Source: Dictyophora rubrovolvata
Taxonomy: Eukaryota; Basidiomycota; Agaricomycetes; Phallales; Phallaceae
Assembly: GCA_029959195.1 (NCBI GenBank)
Contig: CP114122.1
Coordinates: 2,647,257-2,711,256 of the forward strand
Direction of reading: 5' to 3'
DNA: 64,000 nt
The notes beneath the pieces are model-generated. The model was not told where the DNA came from. It searched no databases and saw only the letters and a program-made list of their open reading frames with translations. The position numbers and the translations under genes are program-made. Below are positions 1 through 13,118 of this stretch, in pieces (positions within the stretch are counted from its first letter, which is position 1; each line of letters starts with the position of its first letter).

Positions 1-2406
1 TGAGAAAAAGTGGAGACATAATTAGTACACATTTCGATGTAGACTGAAGGACTAGTTTCACGTAATCATGACAGAATCGATCTCTGCATAAAAGTCAGTT
101 TTCTGTCCGAAGAAGCTTTCGTCCGATAATCGCTTCCTAACTGAAGGAGATCAATCTTTTGAAATGAATGGCTGGTCTGCCATGAAAGCTTCTGGAAGAA
201 GCTTTGAACGAGCTCAAAAACTGCTGGCTTATTTCTTCGAAATTCCTTTAACACATTCCTTCTCGGATTTATTTAGCAGAAATTTTGAATTGTATCATGA
301 TCCATTGGGTTGACGCTCGTCAGCCTCGTCTGTCCGTCCGGCAATGGTTGGCGCAAAAGGCTTTCCAATCGTAGATTCCCGTGCATATGCATGTAGATGT
401 ATGTCTGGATTATTCAGCCCAATTCAATACTTTTTTTTTGCTCAGGGAAGCTGCACCGGTGAGCCAAAGTCTGCGCATCGGATCATAATAATGATAATAG
501 AAAGCTATGATGATTATAATTAATCGATATTTATAGATCAAGTATCAAACTAACAATCATCTTTAGCACCTTCATAGCTTCAATTTCGGACCGCGAGATG
601 TTTTTGATCCTGTTTCGAAACGTGAAAGGTATGCATGAGCGCGGCGATGACAGTCAAACCGACGTTCGGAATTTTTCTTCCCACTGCGGTTATTTATTGC
701 TTTTCGCAGTAACAATATTGTGAACTTGAAACTCATTGCGTTAGGATAAACCCTTAGTCAGGCCTAAATCATATTTAATTCACCGCTTATTTTCGAAAAT
801 TGTAAAAGAATTGACCGATGGTGCCAGGTCATGCATTCATGTCTGGTGACCGATGCATCTATTTCTTTTAAGAATATGATTTCTCGATGGTGACGGAGCG
901 ACATGCCTAGCAAGTTACACTATGATTCCTGATGGTATTGCCTTGAATAGAGCAGGAAAGGGAAAAAATAATAAAACAGGCATGGAGTTGTCTCCGGATT
1001 TCATCCAGAGTTAATCAGGTAGTTTGGTTGACACGGACTTTCGGAACATTATCCGTACTGTCGATGGTAACCAACGGGATCAAATTTTGCCAAGAATAGG
1101 CGATACAGTTCAGCTGTAGCTGTGCAAACGGACCGTTAAAGAAAAGCAAGATAATAAGTCTAACGACTATACAAAGGGGGGGTGGATCTTATACCGATAT
1201 ACCTGATGAGCACGTTTGCAAATTAAGGCAGGGCCGATAAACTAAATCGGGTTGGTGGACGAGGTTAGAATTTTGAAAGGCTGAAACAAAATGCCAACGA
1301 CATTGTTGGAGCACAATGAATCACATGAAAATGGCGAATACTTCGGAAATGAAAACACCTGAGTCCGTAGTTGCATGACCAAGAAAAAAAAAGTTCCACT
1401 GACAGCGCGGAGCAAGAAAAAAAATTGGCCGTTTGGTTGTCCTGGCTTTTATTGTGGCCAAAAATGAGATCGGCCGCTCATGGAAAATTGCTGTGAAAGG
1501 CGGTACTTTTATGAAGATAGTGCCAGAGACTTCGTGGCGCGGAGAGAGCCGGTTATGAGATTTCGGTTGGGGATAATAATAATGATACTATAATGTGAGC
1601 AGGTGATCATAGATATTGGCAAAGTTCTTAGTGATGTGAAACTCCTGTCGATAGCATTGGACACCGGAAATGATGATCATTTGGAGAGGATGGTATGCGA
1701 AACACCCAGCCGGCAGGCAATACATGGCTTGTTTGCATGTACGTTTTCCTTGTGAAGCGAGAAGCCATATTAAAGAATTCTTTCCTGCCTCGTGGCCTGC
1801 AGACGGACGGGTATGGGTATGACCACGATGTTTACTTTGACAGGGTTGGCGGTGAGAGCGAGAATAAATAAAGGAAACGAGCCTCGAGGATGTTTACTAT
1901 GTACCTGTGCTTCCCTTTTTCCCGACGGCAAGCTGGGGTAGCGGACACGAGGCAGGACGTCGAGCAAGTCATCTCGTGTCCGGTACACGCTGTCTCCCTC
2001 CGCGAGCGAATCCGCCGTTCTTTTGCGCCCTTGCCAGCTGAGATAAGCGAGTATCCTGGGATACACGTCATATATAGCAGGCGTATTCAAATGCATTGAA
2101 GGCCGTGAGCCAGGAATTTGAGGCCAGATCGGAGATCTTCGGTCGCTTAGCCTCAAACAGAGCGTGTGCGCAAAAGAGTGCGTTTCCAACTCCGCTCTGG
2201 TTCTCACAAATATTATAAAGAATACCAAAGGGACGCCCTTTGTGTACCCTTCTCGCCCCTCCTCCCCTCCTTTTTTACCGGACTTCTTCTCATCGCCGAA
2301 CGTTGTATTATCGTCCAGTTTGACAGTGCGCGTTGGAACGAAGAACATCTCAAGTTTTCCGGTCAAATTTGCGTTTTTTTGGTGAAGAGAGAATAAGCAG
2401 AAAAGT
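1..2406. other. Intergenic, left edge to HMG-box gene
   Basis: No gene could be supported here. The last ~650 nt before the HMG-box ATG are richer in GC and pyrimidine tracts and probably hold its promoter and 5' leader. A 230-codon frame opens on the minus strand (1770-2462), but it has no recognisable motif and overlaps the first exon of the HMG gene antisense. Confidence 0.5.
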
Positions 2407-4659
2407 ATGCCTCCCGTTCGCACTGACAGTTTGAACTCCGCCGCCCCAAATGGTACGCCCAAAAAAAAGGATTAACAAATTATAAAAACAATTTTTTTAA
2501 CTGAATTTTCTTTGCTGTGTTGTTTTGTGTTTCTTTTAGAGCTGCCTTACCTGATACCATCGCGTGGAATTACTTTTGCGCCAAATATTGCTGCAGAAAC
2601 ATACAACGATCCCCCAGAGTTAATTGTCCCACCAGAATCCACGCTCTTTCCGTCGTTAAATTTGTCGTCCAACGAGGCTCCCACCGTTTTTCGGAAATCT
2701 TCGCATTCAAAGAAACGTCCAGATGATTGGATTCCACGCCCCCCCAATGCTTTCATCCTTTTCAGATCTGAGGTACGTGTATTGTGCACCATCACTGAGA
2801 GCGTGCAGAAGGTTATATCATAAAGTGATTCTAGTTCATTAAAAGCCAGCATGTCCCTGGAGACGTAGAAGCTAATCATGGCAATCTCTCAAAGAGTATG
2901 TTCACTTGTTTTCCTTCTTTGAGCCGTGCGCGCGCGCAGTTGATTACAACCGCATGCTTATTTCTTTCTTTTTGGCACATTGATTACCCCAGTTATTGGA
3001 CTGTGCTGGCGCAACCTTCCTTTTTCGGAACGGGACGTTTGGGAATGCAAAGCACGAATTGCTATGGCCGAACATAAAGCAAAATATCCTAACTACCGAT
3101 TCCGTCCAACTCACAAAGATCGAGAGCCAAGTCATCGACGACGAGTCAAGGAGCCGCCACCGCCCCCCGACGAGCAGCGATGTGCAGAGATAGCCAATCT
3201 TCTAGTTTGCGGCATGAAAGGAGAAGTATTGGCTAATAAAGTGAGAGAGTTGGATGCTATCCGGCCTCAAGATAGGATGCGCATGCGTTTCGACGAGCCG
3301 GTCACCCCTTCAACCAATGCATTCGGCACCGATAGAGCTAGTTCTCCTGACAAGGTTGAAGAACAACCCTCGCAGGATGAAGGGGTGAAAGAGTCAGTCA
3401 AGGAAAAGCGCCGCAGGTCTTCAAGTGCACCGGTGCCGGATGGGGCGGTCGCCGTGGGCGATAGCGAGGATACCAAGTTCATACCACACACGCCTGGGAG
3501 ACAATCGCGCAGGGCTAGAACGGTCAGCTCTACACCTTCTAGAAATCGCGCCGCAAGCTCTTCGCCTGTTAAGAGAAGTGTCCATCGGAGCAGAGGTTAT
3601 TCACTGCGCATCGAGACGGTTAAGGAGGGCGGAACGGCCCAAGCAAACGAAGACACAGCCTCTCAACAGGTGTTCGTTGGCGTGTTTAGGACCAACAAAG
3701 ATAAACCGGAACGGCCACCACTACCTCTATCGCTCTCTATTAAGGAAGCCGAGGCCGATCCTCCATCCCAGTCTAGAGCCGGTGATGACAATCGAGCTGG
3801 AGAAGACTCTCAAGCTCAAGAGAATGCAACAGCAACGGTTGACCAGCTTGGTATACTCTCTCCTCCTTTCACACCCTCCAGCGACGATGTGTTTTCATCC
3901 GGCGGTGTCGACACATTTAGTTGGCAAGCGCTTGAACTCGAACAACAACAGAACGCGTGGACGCCAAATACACCCCCTACGTCTGGGCAACAAACATCCC
4001 CTTGGACGCCTCATACCCCGAATCTTCAGAATTTGTACCTAGATTCGCCTCTTAACAGCCCAAATTCCAACTCTCCATTCATGCCTACTGATCAAGTGTA
4101 CATACCTTATACCGCACCTCTGACACCCTTGGAACGATATGCTCCTACCCAATACCCTCCCCAATCACCCTTTCCGCCCTCGACGCCTATTTCCCCAGAG
4201 TTTGCAGCAGCGGTGGCGGCGGCGCCGAGTATACCAACCGCTGCAACTCACGCACCTATACCCCGGCCACCGTACATCGACATACCGAATCTGACGGGTG
4301 ATTTTTTCAGTGAAGATATCCTTCAGGAACACCTGTACAACTACGCAGCCGAATATGGGAGTGGAGAGCTCGATTCTGCTGCCGATGCCTTTGGAAATAA
4401 TACTGCGGTATATGACTCCGGCGAGAATCATGCTCATAATCTACTATATCCACCTGAGGTCGAAGACAGTTTGCGCCCGCCGGATTTGCAGCTTTACCGA
4501 CCTTCGGCTGTTCTCATCAATATCCATCACTCGCATAATCACGACACGCATCAACTTATGGGCTTATCTGTGGATAACAATCATCCCATAGATTTGGACA
4601 TCAAAAATCGCCCGCTAGGGAACGACACAGGTGCGCAACCTCTACTTGTTGCGTATTGA
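2407..4659 (+). CDS. HMG-box (MATA_HMG type) transcription factor
   Basis: Four exons fit in frame: 2407-2452, 2540-2772, 2835-2895 and 2993-4659, giving 668 aa. All introns are GT-AG and 61-97 nt long. The HMG box lies at about residues 79-150. It opens with PRPPNAFILFRSE, continues FIKSQHVPGDVEANHGNLSK across the third exon and IIGLCWRNLPFSERDVW in the fourth, and ends AEHKAKYPNYRFRP. It should bind and bend DNA in the nucleus. A basic stretch and a proline run follow, then EIANLLVCGMKG, which resembles the post-box region of agaricomycete HMG proteins as I remember them. The remaining ~400 residues are low-complexity Ser/Pro/Gln/Asn, typical of an activation region. The start is the first ATG in frame with the box. 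The family is secure; the target genes (mating, hypoxia or other) cannot be told from sequence. Confidence 0.88.
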
Positions 4660-6579
4660 CTTTCTCAAGAATGGGCCCAAAGACTATTAGTGGCCGTTGG
4701 CGAATTTCCGTATCTGTATTTTATTCATAAGGGTCCAACCAGCGTCTCGTTCCCCTCGGTACTTCCATTTATCCCAATTTTACCAGGATAGAACTCAATT
4801 TCGCATTACCAATACCGAAGTTCTATGGGTCGTTCGCTTCCTTCTCCCATCCCCCATCGCTGTCTTCCAAACTCTTTTTCTTTGTTTCTGTCATGTCATA
4901 GTTATATCCTGTTCAAATTACCAAGCGGCCCTTGATCCTTCTCCGCCGCTGCCTCAACATCTCATCTCACTTCTCTCCTTTTTTCGTTCCGGTTTCAGTG
5001 TGTGTACGATATATTACAATCTGGACGTGGATCATTCTTGGATTTTTTTGTCTGTTTCTTGGCCCATGCTTTCTTTCTCATCATCTATGTCCAATGGTTT
5101 TGACACCGTTCTTTGTTGCTGTTGTGAACCCACTGTTTCTCCCTTCGTATGTATCCGGATCTCTAGTAACTGGTTTCGATTTTCCTCCTTCCCTATGTAC
5201 CATCATCGAATCGAGGCAGACGTCGATACGAAGTTGGGGTGTTTATCTTAATGGTAACCGGGCGTTTGACTGACATCAAGCTCTCAGGCTCGCTCGCACA
5301 TTCCCACCCCTTCTTCCTGACCGTGTCCTATTCTACCCTATGACGTTTGATTATTTATTATTGATGGCAGTAATTTGATTTTTTTGACAGCAAAGCTTCG
5401 CCGAATGTGTTCGCTCGCCCCTTCCCATCCTTCTCTCCCTTTGTTCTGTCAAACAAGCCATCTCCACTAGTTCCCACGTCGATTTTCATCTAGTTCTTTT
5501 TCTGTTCTCTTTCCTTTCAAAATCACGAATCTTTCATGACCCATATCACTGAAGCAATTAGGCTTTCTCATTACGTGGATGATCTCTGGAGTATATATAT
5601 ATATATTTGTTTTACGTGTTCTTAAAGACTGTTCGTATCTATGTTTGTCAGATTTTCTTCCTTGTTTTAGAGATATGTGTTTCAAGTAGTTGTGTTCATT
5701 GTACCGCTATGAAATATATCACACCCATAACTTGCCGTTATCATCGTTAGTTGTCTCTCGATGGATATATATATATATCCTGGGTTGAGATATTTAATGA
5801 TTTGATTGATAATAAGAATTTAATATTCATTAGGCTTTTAGGGCCTTAATATTCTTTTGAATCGAAATGTGACCAGAAATTTTTTCCTTATGATTCATTC
5901 TCTAATTACTTCTTGATTCAGCGCCCTTATGCCAACCAGTCATATAAGAGAAGATCTAATAAGACATAATATTTATCAGGGAAGAGACATGATGCACGAA
6001 TGCGCGCCCGGCCGGCGCCACCTTGGAGCGTTTCAACGCATGGCTTTCTAGATTCTCTCGCCTAAATGGAAAGACGTCCAGTGGGAATCGCCGTCGGGAT
6101 GCCGCCACCTTCACACGGGAAGCCGCTAATTCGGACAAATTCCTTGCCTTTTCGCTTTTTTTAAAGTTTCGCGAGAGAAAATTTGGAAACAATTCCCGGA
6201 TTCGGTTGTTTTGATATGGAATTCTAAACAGCGGAAATTTGACGCGTAAAGTAAGGCAGCAAACGTTATTTCGAAACGCGAGAAATAAAGCTCTAAAGAT
6301 GATATGCTTCATATAAACAAATAATATATAAGAATGATAGTAATATACGTACTGTATATCTAAGTTTTGCATACGCGGGATGCCTCCTTGTTCATTGGTG
6401 TCAAGGGTCTTAGGCGATGAGTGCATGAGCTGTGAACGAAGCTGGCGCTGTTACGTCCAAAATACAGACCAATGTGATATGGTGTATAACAATTATGATT
6501 TACCGATCTAACGATCTGGGTGATAGAATAATGAACCAGAAACGAAGATATAATGTAAGTGTATTGGCGGACGCTTCTA
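4660..6579. other. Intergenic between convergent HMG-box and NAA10 genes
   Basis: AT-rich spacer of about 1.9 kb containing the 3' ends of two converging genes. It has long C/T-rich stretches (4800-5450). A 184-codon frame at 4697-5251 is rich in Ser/Phe/Cys as expected from pyrimidine-rich noncoding DNA and has no family motif. I see no tRNA or structured RNA. Confidence 0.5.
5592..5778. repeat. Two (TA)n microsatellites
   Basis: Two short TA dinucleotide runs, at about 5592-5606 and 5765-5778, in the spacer downstream of the HMG-box gene. They are simple-sequence repeats with no evident function. Confidence 0.7.
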
Positions 6580-7409
6580 CTATTGAGCAGAAGCCTCTAG
6601 GAGAGTCAATTCAAGTCTCATATGATAAGCATCTTCGCCATCGGCGTCTATGAGTGTAGACATATTATTAAAAATCATACAAGTCCAAGAAAAAAACATT
6701 AATTTCGCGAACAGACTCACAATATCCTTTCTCCACCGAAAAAATGGTAAAGCCCAAAGTATCCTTGTATAATCCCAGTGCTGCACGGTTCGTTTTACGG
6801 ACGTGAAGCGAGACGTAAGGAGCATGGTAGATTTCCGACATGGCCCTTTCTAAGATGATGGGATTGAAACAATAGAAGTCCAGAATGGAAGGGAAAGACT
6901 TTTTGTCAGCTAAAGTCCCACGAAAAGATAGGGAAAAACGTAATCTACGAACGAGATTGCAGCATCAACTTCTTGGCTATCCCTAGTCGTCGGTGAGATC
7001 GCAAAACAGAAATCGAGTTTACATGGCCGTGCGCGGGGACATCATTGAGTGGTTCCTCGCTGAAAGGATTGGATCGACAGCATAAGAATACAGAGTAAGA
7101 CTTTGTAGGGCCATCAACGCACATTTTAGCTAAAATATATCCCACAATTTTTCCTTTGTGATCTTCGGCCACATACGACACTTGTGGCCAGCCAATCGAA
7201 TGCCAAAAATCTTATCTTGCTTGGATACAATAAGGTATTCTCAACCAAAAAGACTTACAGAACTTCATTTGGTAGTTCTCCGGTAAGTTCGTCAAATTAC
7301 AGGCTTGCATCCCAATCAGGTCCTCTGGCTAATATTCACCCGGTGACAGTCGAGCAAAGCTTCTGTGCAGGGTTGAGGCTAGACTTACTCGAGCGATGCG
7401 AATATTCAT
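6580..7409 (-). CDS. naa10: N-terminal acetyltransferase A catalytic subunit (NAA10/ARD1)
   Basis: Six exons fit perfectly in phase on the minus strand: 7409-7389, 7328-7259, 7210-7123, 7059-6953, 6849-6721 and 6647-6580, giving 160 aa. The first exon is only seven codons (MNIRIAR). The spliced protein follows eukaryotic NAA10 closely: [64 protein letters not shown] (containing the acetyl-CoA-binding R/Q-x-x-G-x-G/A signature), [15 protein letters not shown], then [15 protein letters not shown] near the end. NAA10 acetylates N-termini co-translationally with the auxiliary subunit NAA15 at the ribosome. The long C-terminal tail of the animal protein is absent, so this is close to the bare GNAT domain. 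One donor is GTTCGT, weaker than the others, but the phase and family sequence demand it. Confidence 0.93.
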
Positions 7410-8056
7410 CTTGTGAAAGTAGTCGAAGTAGTCGAAAAAGCAGGTAATTCGAGCACTCGAGGTGAACTGTGTAGGGATTTGAAACTCCGCTGAAGAACCT
7501 GTGACCCGCGCAGTCCTTCCAGTAATTCTTCAAGTTCTTGCCTTGCGAAGGTCTTCGAATTCGACGGATAGTTCTGAGAAATATCACAACTCCGTAGGAC
7601 TATCAAACGTTCAATGGCCGTCTAACGATGGGGACAATATTTCCTTTTTTCTTGGCCCATTAAGGTCATCATACATTAATAATTAATTCCCATTCATTCT
7701 AGTGCGCTCGTCTCCCCACACAAAAGTTCAAATTTAAAGTGATTTCAGGTTTCACTGAATTCACGTTTGACGAGCATCATCTACGTCGAGATTAGTTGAT
7801 AAATTCCATAGTCATGTGAAATTCCTCCCGACCCCAGCTTTGATTGGGTTCCGATGTTACGACTCATTCTAGATATCGATGGCACATATCGAAATTGACA
7901 TGAACGCCGTGTCACCCTTTCTATACAGGTCCCACCTATATATCAAATATTAATGTCAAAATCTAATTCATCCAGTGGAGCACTAGGCTTGGTATATAGG
8001 GGGGCGTCAGAAAGTTCTGGGCAGCACCAAGTGGGCATTGAAGATCTCGTAACGAC
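7410..8056. other. Intergenic between divergent NAA10 and DUF6533 genes
   Basis: About 650 nt between two divergently oriented genes, presumably carrying both promoters. A frame at 7406-7606 (minus) has no NAA10 similarity and was not taken as coding. No other feature is seen. Confidence 0.45.
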
Positions 8057-9200
8057 ATGAAAGATGGCTTCCGTTCGGGTCTAGTACATGCTAGTTCCGT
8101 CCGTTACACCGTGAATGTGGATGTGGTCGTGGTACCGAAATATGCTCCCATACAGCTTGAGACGATTGTGCGGTTGATAGTCCTAAGTAAGTTCCTCGGT
8201 TGCTACGACAATGTTTTGTTTCACCACCTTATACTTTTTCGTAGCGCTTCTGATTCACAACTACTTTCTGACACTTTCGGATGAGGTTGAGAACATATGG
8301 AAAGAAAAAGCGCGTCTGTCCTCGCTGCTTTTCTATGTCGTCAGGTACTTGCCTTTAGTCTGTTTTATTGGACTACAAACAATCCCGACCGCTAAAACGG
8401 TATGCTTTAATTCTCCTCTTCTCTCTTATAATACTCATGACTTACAGTATGTTCATTTTCAATTACTTGACAAAGACACATAATGTCAGCCGTTAGTTGT
8501 GGCATCCCTGTCAAAGTACTCTCTTCTCTCAATGTAGTCACGCAAGCGGTCGTAACTGGTGCGGTCCCTTGGACAAACTCAGATAAATACAGTTTATTTA
8601 TTTTTTCTTTTCCAGCTGTTCTGGTCTTGCGTACATACGCGCTCTCAGACAAGAAGATGTCTGTCTTGATTTTTCTTGGAAGCCTCGGGACAGCCTCGTT
8701 GGTGTTGGAAATCGCAAGTTATACTCTTTTAAGTAGTCTTACCTCCTTTAGATTCATTATTCATCTAGATTCAAATCAAATACACGGTATGCCAAGTGAT
8801 GAAAATACAGATTCTACCGCAGTGAGTTTGACATTATCATATACGATATGTAAACACCCTCCCAGAATGACGTACGATTTATTTAGATGTACCTATCACA
8901 ATTCTCATTCAATTCTGAAAGATAATCCCAACCCTTTCTAGTAGAACGATTGAGTGATATAATCAGATTGGTGTTTGAGGGGGCTTGTGTTGTTGTCACT
9001 ATCGTCTGTTATTGGCGCATGTACAAAGACTTGGGAAAGGGGATTGCATGGGCATGGAATACCGAGCGGTTTTCAACATATCTTGCTCGCCAAGGTAGAC
9101 GGCCTTTCTATATATCATACTTCGTTTCATATATTGATATACTATCTCGGTTTAGGATTGATGTATTTTGTGTAAGTTGTTGCTTCTTTCAAAATTTGTA
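8057..9200 (+). pseudogene. DUF6533 multi-pass membrane protein, probably frameshifted
   Basis: Exon 1 (8057-8186) splices to an exon starting at 8245, giving TLLIHNYFLTLSDEVENIWK then LLFYVVRYLPL. That is the hallmark start of basidiomycete DUF6533 proteins, a predicted seven-helix-like membrane family of unknown function. The next recognisable piece, VLVLRTYALSDKK (about 8618-8658), matches the family's helix before the 'RTYALY' loop. RLSDIIRLVFEGACVVVTIV and TERFSTYLARQ follow at about 8950-9090. Two problems suggest decay. I could not find a splice in phase between the second exon and the one before RTYALS. After TYLARQ (about 9094) the family continuation DGLSIY...LGLGLMYF is in a different frame with no room for an intron. 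The 3' end beyond 9200 is unclear. A sequencing error is an alternative to a pseudogene. Confidence 0.55.
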
Positions 9201-9459
9201 ACGTTCGGCTGACTCATTGTTGTTATGATTAGAGTCGTATTTGACATTGATTTGATATCCTTGATATTTAATACAGTAAGTACACATGTCACATTTATCT
9301 CTCAACGCAACGACGATTTCTGTTTCATAGAATATAGTACCGGTACGCAGATCAAGCCTTACCATACTCATACTATTTCCCCTTCAATCTTTGAAATAGG
9401 CTTCGTTGGCTGGACTATTGGACGTATTTCCACTTCCGTAATTTTCAAAAAAATTTAGC

Positions 9460-10246
9460 TTATCCTTAATTCACATATGTATTAGGATTTCATCCATTCT
9501 TATCTCTCATTTTCTTCTGCGCCTGCGTATTGTTCATAAACAGCGCAGCGAGATTATCGAGCTAACGGAGATTCGTTTCAACACTCCCCCAAATCATCAC
9601 ACGCACCCCTGCATTCTCGAAGATCTTGGGAATTGACTAGAAAATACCGAGTAATGTTGAAATTTCGTTGAGAACATATTGACTGGATATAACGGAGGTA
9701 GTAACCCGTTGGGGACGAGCTCATACTCCAATTCTCCATATTGAATATCTTTTGCCTCCTTGGCGTTTTCTTTGACTCTCGATTTAGGAGATATGTATCT
9801 TTCTGTTTATTTTCCTGACTTTATTTTGTTACTGCCGAGATGATACATTTCCCAAAGGACATCATGAACTATTTTGACAAACCTGACTTTGATCAATATT
9901 TCCCTCTCCAGCCCATTTCCGTTGCTCGGCATCAAGTCAACACAATTCACTTAATTGAACTCTCTTGACTACGTTTCATGGCTCGTGTCTCGTACTCCAT
10001 ATGAAATTGCCTATGCTGGTTAGAATCGGCCCTTGCCGAATGAATAACCATAATCCCCGTAACTGCTCGTTTGAGACTTTCAGCTTTACCATTAAAGACG
10101 TCACCGACTGTTTTCGCTACCTAATCCTTACAATGTCTAGGTAAACTTGAAATTAAAAGATGTCAGATCGTACTAGATTCGCCGATATTATATAGTCATC
10201 GTCAGCCCTAACTTGAATATCACAGCTTTTTCTTCTCGCTATCTAG
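9460..10246. other. Intergenic
   Basis: Spacer between the DUF6533 gene and the DUF6699-like gene on the opposite strand (convergent). It is mostly AT-rich, and no frame shows family motifs or a plausible splice structure. Confidence 0.4.
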
Positions 10247-11675
10247 CTAATTCCAACCTCTGTGACGGAGTTTGAATACTCTCGTTTCTTCTTGTGGATC
10301 TTCATTCATCAAAGGTATAAGCCCTCCAAAAAAGGCGAGGTCACCGAATACATCAACCCATTTCGGTGGCCGTCCAAGTTCAGCTATAGCCGCTAACTTC
10401 CCTATTTTCTCTAGACGGACACTCCTGTTCGCCTCTAATGTAGGAATCACGTATTGAAGATTGCATTTAGTCAACCAGCTCTGCCAGTCGTTGCGTATGT
10501 GTTGGTTTAGAAATTCCCAAAGTGTAAGGAAAAGTGAACCAACGGTCAGGTTGTCGCTGCTGAGCTCTAACGGTTTAAGAGGGAAGTCGTTGACAATTAA
10601 TTTGATTTTTTGGTTTTTCGTAGGAGGATGTATAACGGGTGCGTCGAGATCTCCCTCTCCTATCGGACAAACGATTCCACTAGGCGAAAGTTCGAGTATC
10701 GAGCCTCGTGTTGGATACTTACTCATATCCCATTTCCACGAAGTCTGGACAATCTGATTCTCGACCCACAGAAGGCATGGATGGACCATCCACTGTCTAC
10801 TCTCGAGTTTGAGATTTTTCGGCGGCCAGTTCATTTGGCTGTCTTCTGCCCGTGGCAGCACGAGTCCCCTTGGCACCATCTCGAGAGGCAGCACATAACC
10901 GAAAATCGGAAGAGGATACGGAACTTGTGCTTTTCGGTATTCATGACTCTCCCACGCCTCGGGCATACGAGTCAGATTTGGTGCGTCCGTGTGTGCTGAG
11001 AACACTTATTTGTCCATGGCGGACAAGGGTGCCCGTGTAAGGTCGAGCCTGGTTTGTGGCAGCGAAACGTGTAGGACGAACGAGGAAGGTGTGATTGCGC
11101 CTGCGTGGTTGTGCCGGTAGCTGACTGAGCTGGCCCTGGCTCTACTGTCGTCGACGGTGGCAATTTGGCTGCAGAGCGTTTTGGCCTTAAGCTACGATCG
11201 GGCCTGGTATGACTTTTTGTTAAGCTGGTAGTTTGGGTAGTCGTTGGGTAAACATGACGCGGCTCAAGATGGGCTGGTACTATTGGGGTGATGACGTATG
11301 CGCTTGAGTGTAAGGGCGAAGTGTAAGGCAGAGGATGGAGGGGAAGGCTATGTAGCAATTGAGTTGGAACAGCGCTAGAGGGGTATCCAACGTGCCAAAA
11401 TTGCGGCAATCCTGCATCCTCATAAGCGACGAAAATGATCTTAAAGGATCAACTTTACCAGAAGGCATATTCGCCCATCGTCTGTTCCCACTGTGTCGGC
11501 TTTCAGAGTTGCTGGGAAGTCCGCCACGAATGAAATAGGTGGAGATTCTCTCACTGTGCGAGGCTCCTCTTCTCACTCGAGGACGATCAGATAAGCGTTC
11601 AGCCTGAGATGCAGTGTAGTTGAGTCGATTTGGGTATCTGTGGTTTTGTCGGGGTTGGTAATAAGGATGAGGCAT
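10247..11675 (-). CDS. DUF6699-like hypothetical protein
   Basis: Starts at MPHPYYQPRQ (11675). A 47-nt intron (GTAAAG...GCAG, about 11467-11421) joins MPSG to LPQFWHVGYPSS in frame. The N-terminal half is Pro/Ser/Thr-rich and probably disordered. The large 3' exon (about 10995-10247) carries MVHPCLLW, VQTSWKWDMSKYPTRGSI, a region ending NDFPLKPLEL, then LTVGSLFLTLWEFLNQHI and a C-terminal FFGGLIPL. This layout (HP-x-L, a W-D pair, a short beta-rich core, a V/L-x-L-W helix, a final GL motif) matches the DUF6699 domain of basidiomycete proteins as I remember it; its function is unknown. The junction before the large exon is not resolved, since the obvious splice sites do not agree in phase. 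Exact exon ends there are uncertain. Confidence 0.65.
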
Positions 11676-13118
11676 GTGTTGTGTTACTTTTTACCAGAAC
11701 GTTGAATTTATCTTTTTAAATGATACGGATTCACTCATCTACAATGCCTCAATATGGTAACATCAGATCTTACATATAGATAAAGTGGGCAACAAAAGGA
11801 GTTGCTACGTTGAGTTGTTGAAGTGAAACCATGTCAACAATTGTAAAACCCAACACACAAACGCGAACAAGAAAAAGGTCTTACTAAGACAAAGGCTTTC
11901 CTTACCGGTACCATTGTCGGACGTCTGATCAAGTATGAAACGCCTGAAGCGAAAGGTTCCCACAGTTGATTGTCGCCGATGTCAACTGACCGCCCTTTGG
12001 ACCGCCCTTTGTGGCTAATTGTTCTGATTTCATCATCAGCTGCTACAATATTTAGTGGTTGAATTTAACACGAGCACCAACATATTATATTTGTGAACTT
12101 ATGATCGTAAGATAAACACAGAATGTAAGACAGAAATCATTTTAATCGAGCTGTACATCATTTTCATCATCGAATCAATTTGCGGTAAATGCAGGGTGAA
12201 TAATTAGATCTGAGAAAATGGTAGATCAGGCTTCAGTGCAGGGTTCAGCCTGGTTCAGCCTTCAGGACGATGAAAGCAGGGTCCTCTATTATGTCCCTCA
12301 TTACACATGCTTCATAGGCTTGTTTTTTCGAGTAGTTTATGTCAATACATAATATAATAATAAAACGTTGAATTCAACGAACTCCATCCATCCTCCCGCT
12401 CACAGGCAATGGTTACCATTCCGCTCCTGCTCCACATTTATCTCTCTTTCCAAAATTGTCGTATGTAGAGTAGTTTTCTATTCACTGCGTGTTGTACACA
12501 GACATGAGGCTTGCCACCTGATAAGAAAGAACCGGGCTGTAATTGAGGCAACCCCTGGCAATACACGGTAACTGAATTAAAAGCTCGGTCAATCCCTTTG
12601 GTCGCCAACCTCAAGTTCTCAAATTCTATCTCATGTATGCCGAATGAGTGACTTGGATTCGAGCTTAACCTATTCCGTTTAGATATTTCTTATCTGAGAG
12701 ACATTGAAGGTCTCCGTCCGCGCCCTACATATCCGAAAACCGAAGTAAATTCCTTTTTTCTTCAAAGTGTCATTCAAAAAAGTACGATTTCTGATCAAAA
12801 CGAAGGGTGTAATGTGGAAAATTCAGGGACATATAATGCTCAGTCGGTGAAATTTCCTCATGATAAGATATTGAGTAACTAGACTCTAAGTTGTTTTGAA
12901 GGAGTCCCCAATCCTACGGGAGTGCCAGTAAGCGTCTGATAACCGAGGAGGGTGGCAAAAGACTTGGGTGAGAAATTACAATCCATACCTTTTGATTCGC
13001 TGAACATATTACCTACCAGTACCCTCGTGCGGTGCACTTAGAATACCATATATAATAGGTACATGTATTCCATTTATCTACTTTTCACTCCAAATCACCG
13101 CATCATGGAACAGCGTCC
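11676..13118. other. Intergenic between divergent DUF6699-like and P450 genes
   Basis: About 1.4 kb with no supported gene. The last ~100 nt contain a TATAATA stretch (13051-13057) about 67 nt before the P450 ATG, a likely core promoter element. The rest is AT-rich and featureless to my reading. Confidence 0.45.

Noticed and set aside
1770-2462. 230-codon open frame on the minus strand
   Set aside because: It has no family motif, its composition is that of a translated promoter region, and it overlaps antisense to the first exon of the well-supported HMG-box gene.
4697-5251. 184-codon open frame on the plus strand
   Set aside because: A Ser/Phe/Cys-rich translation of a pyrimidine-rich 3' region, with no motif or splice structure.
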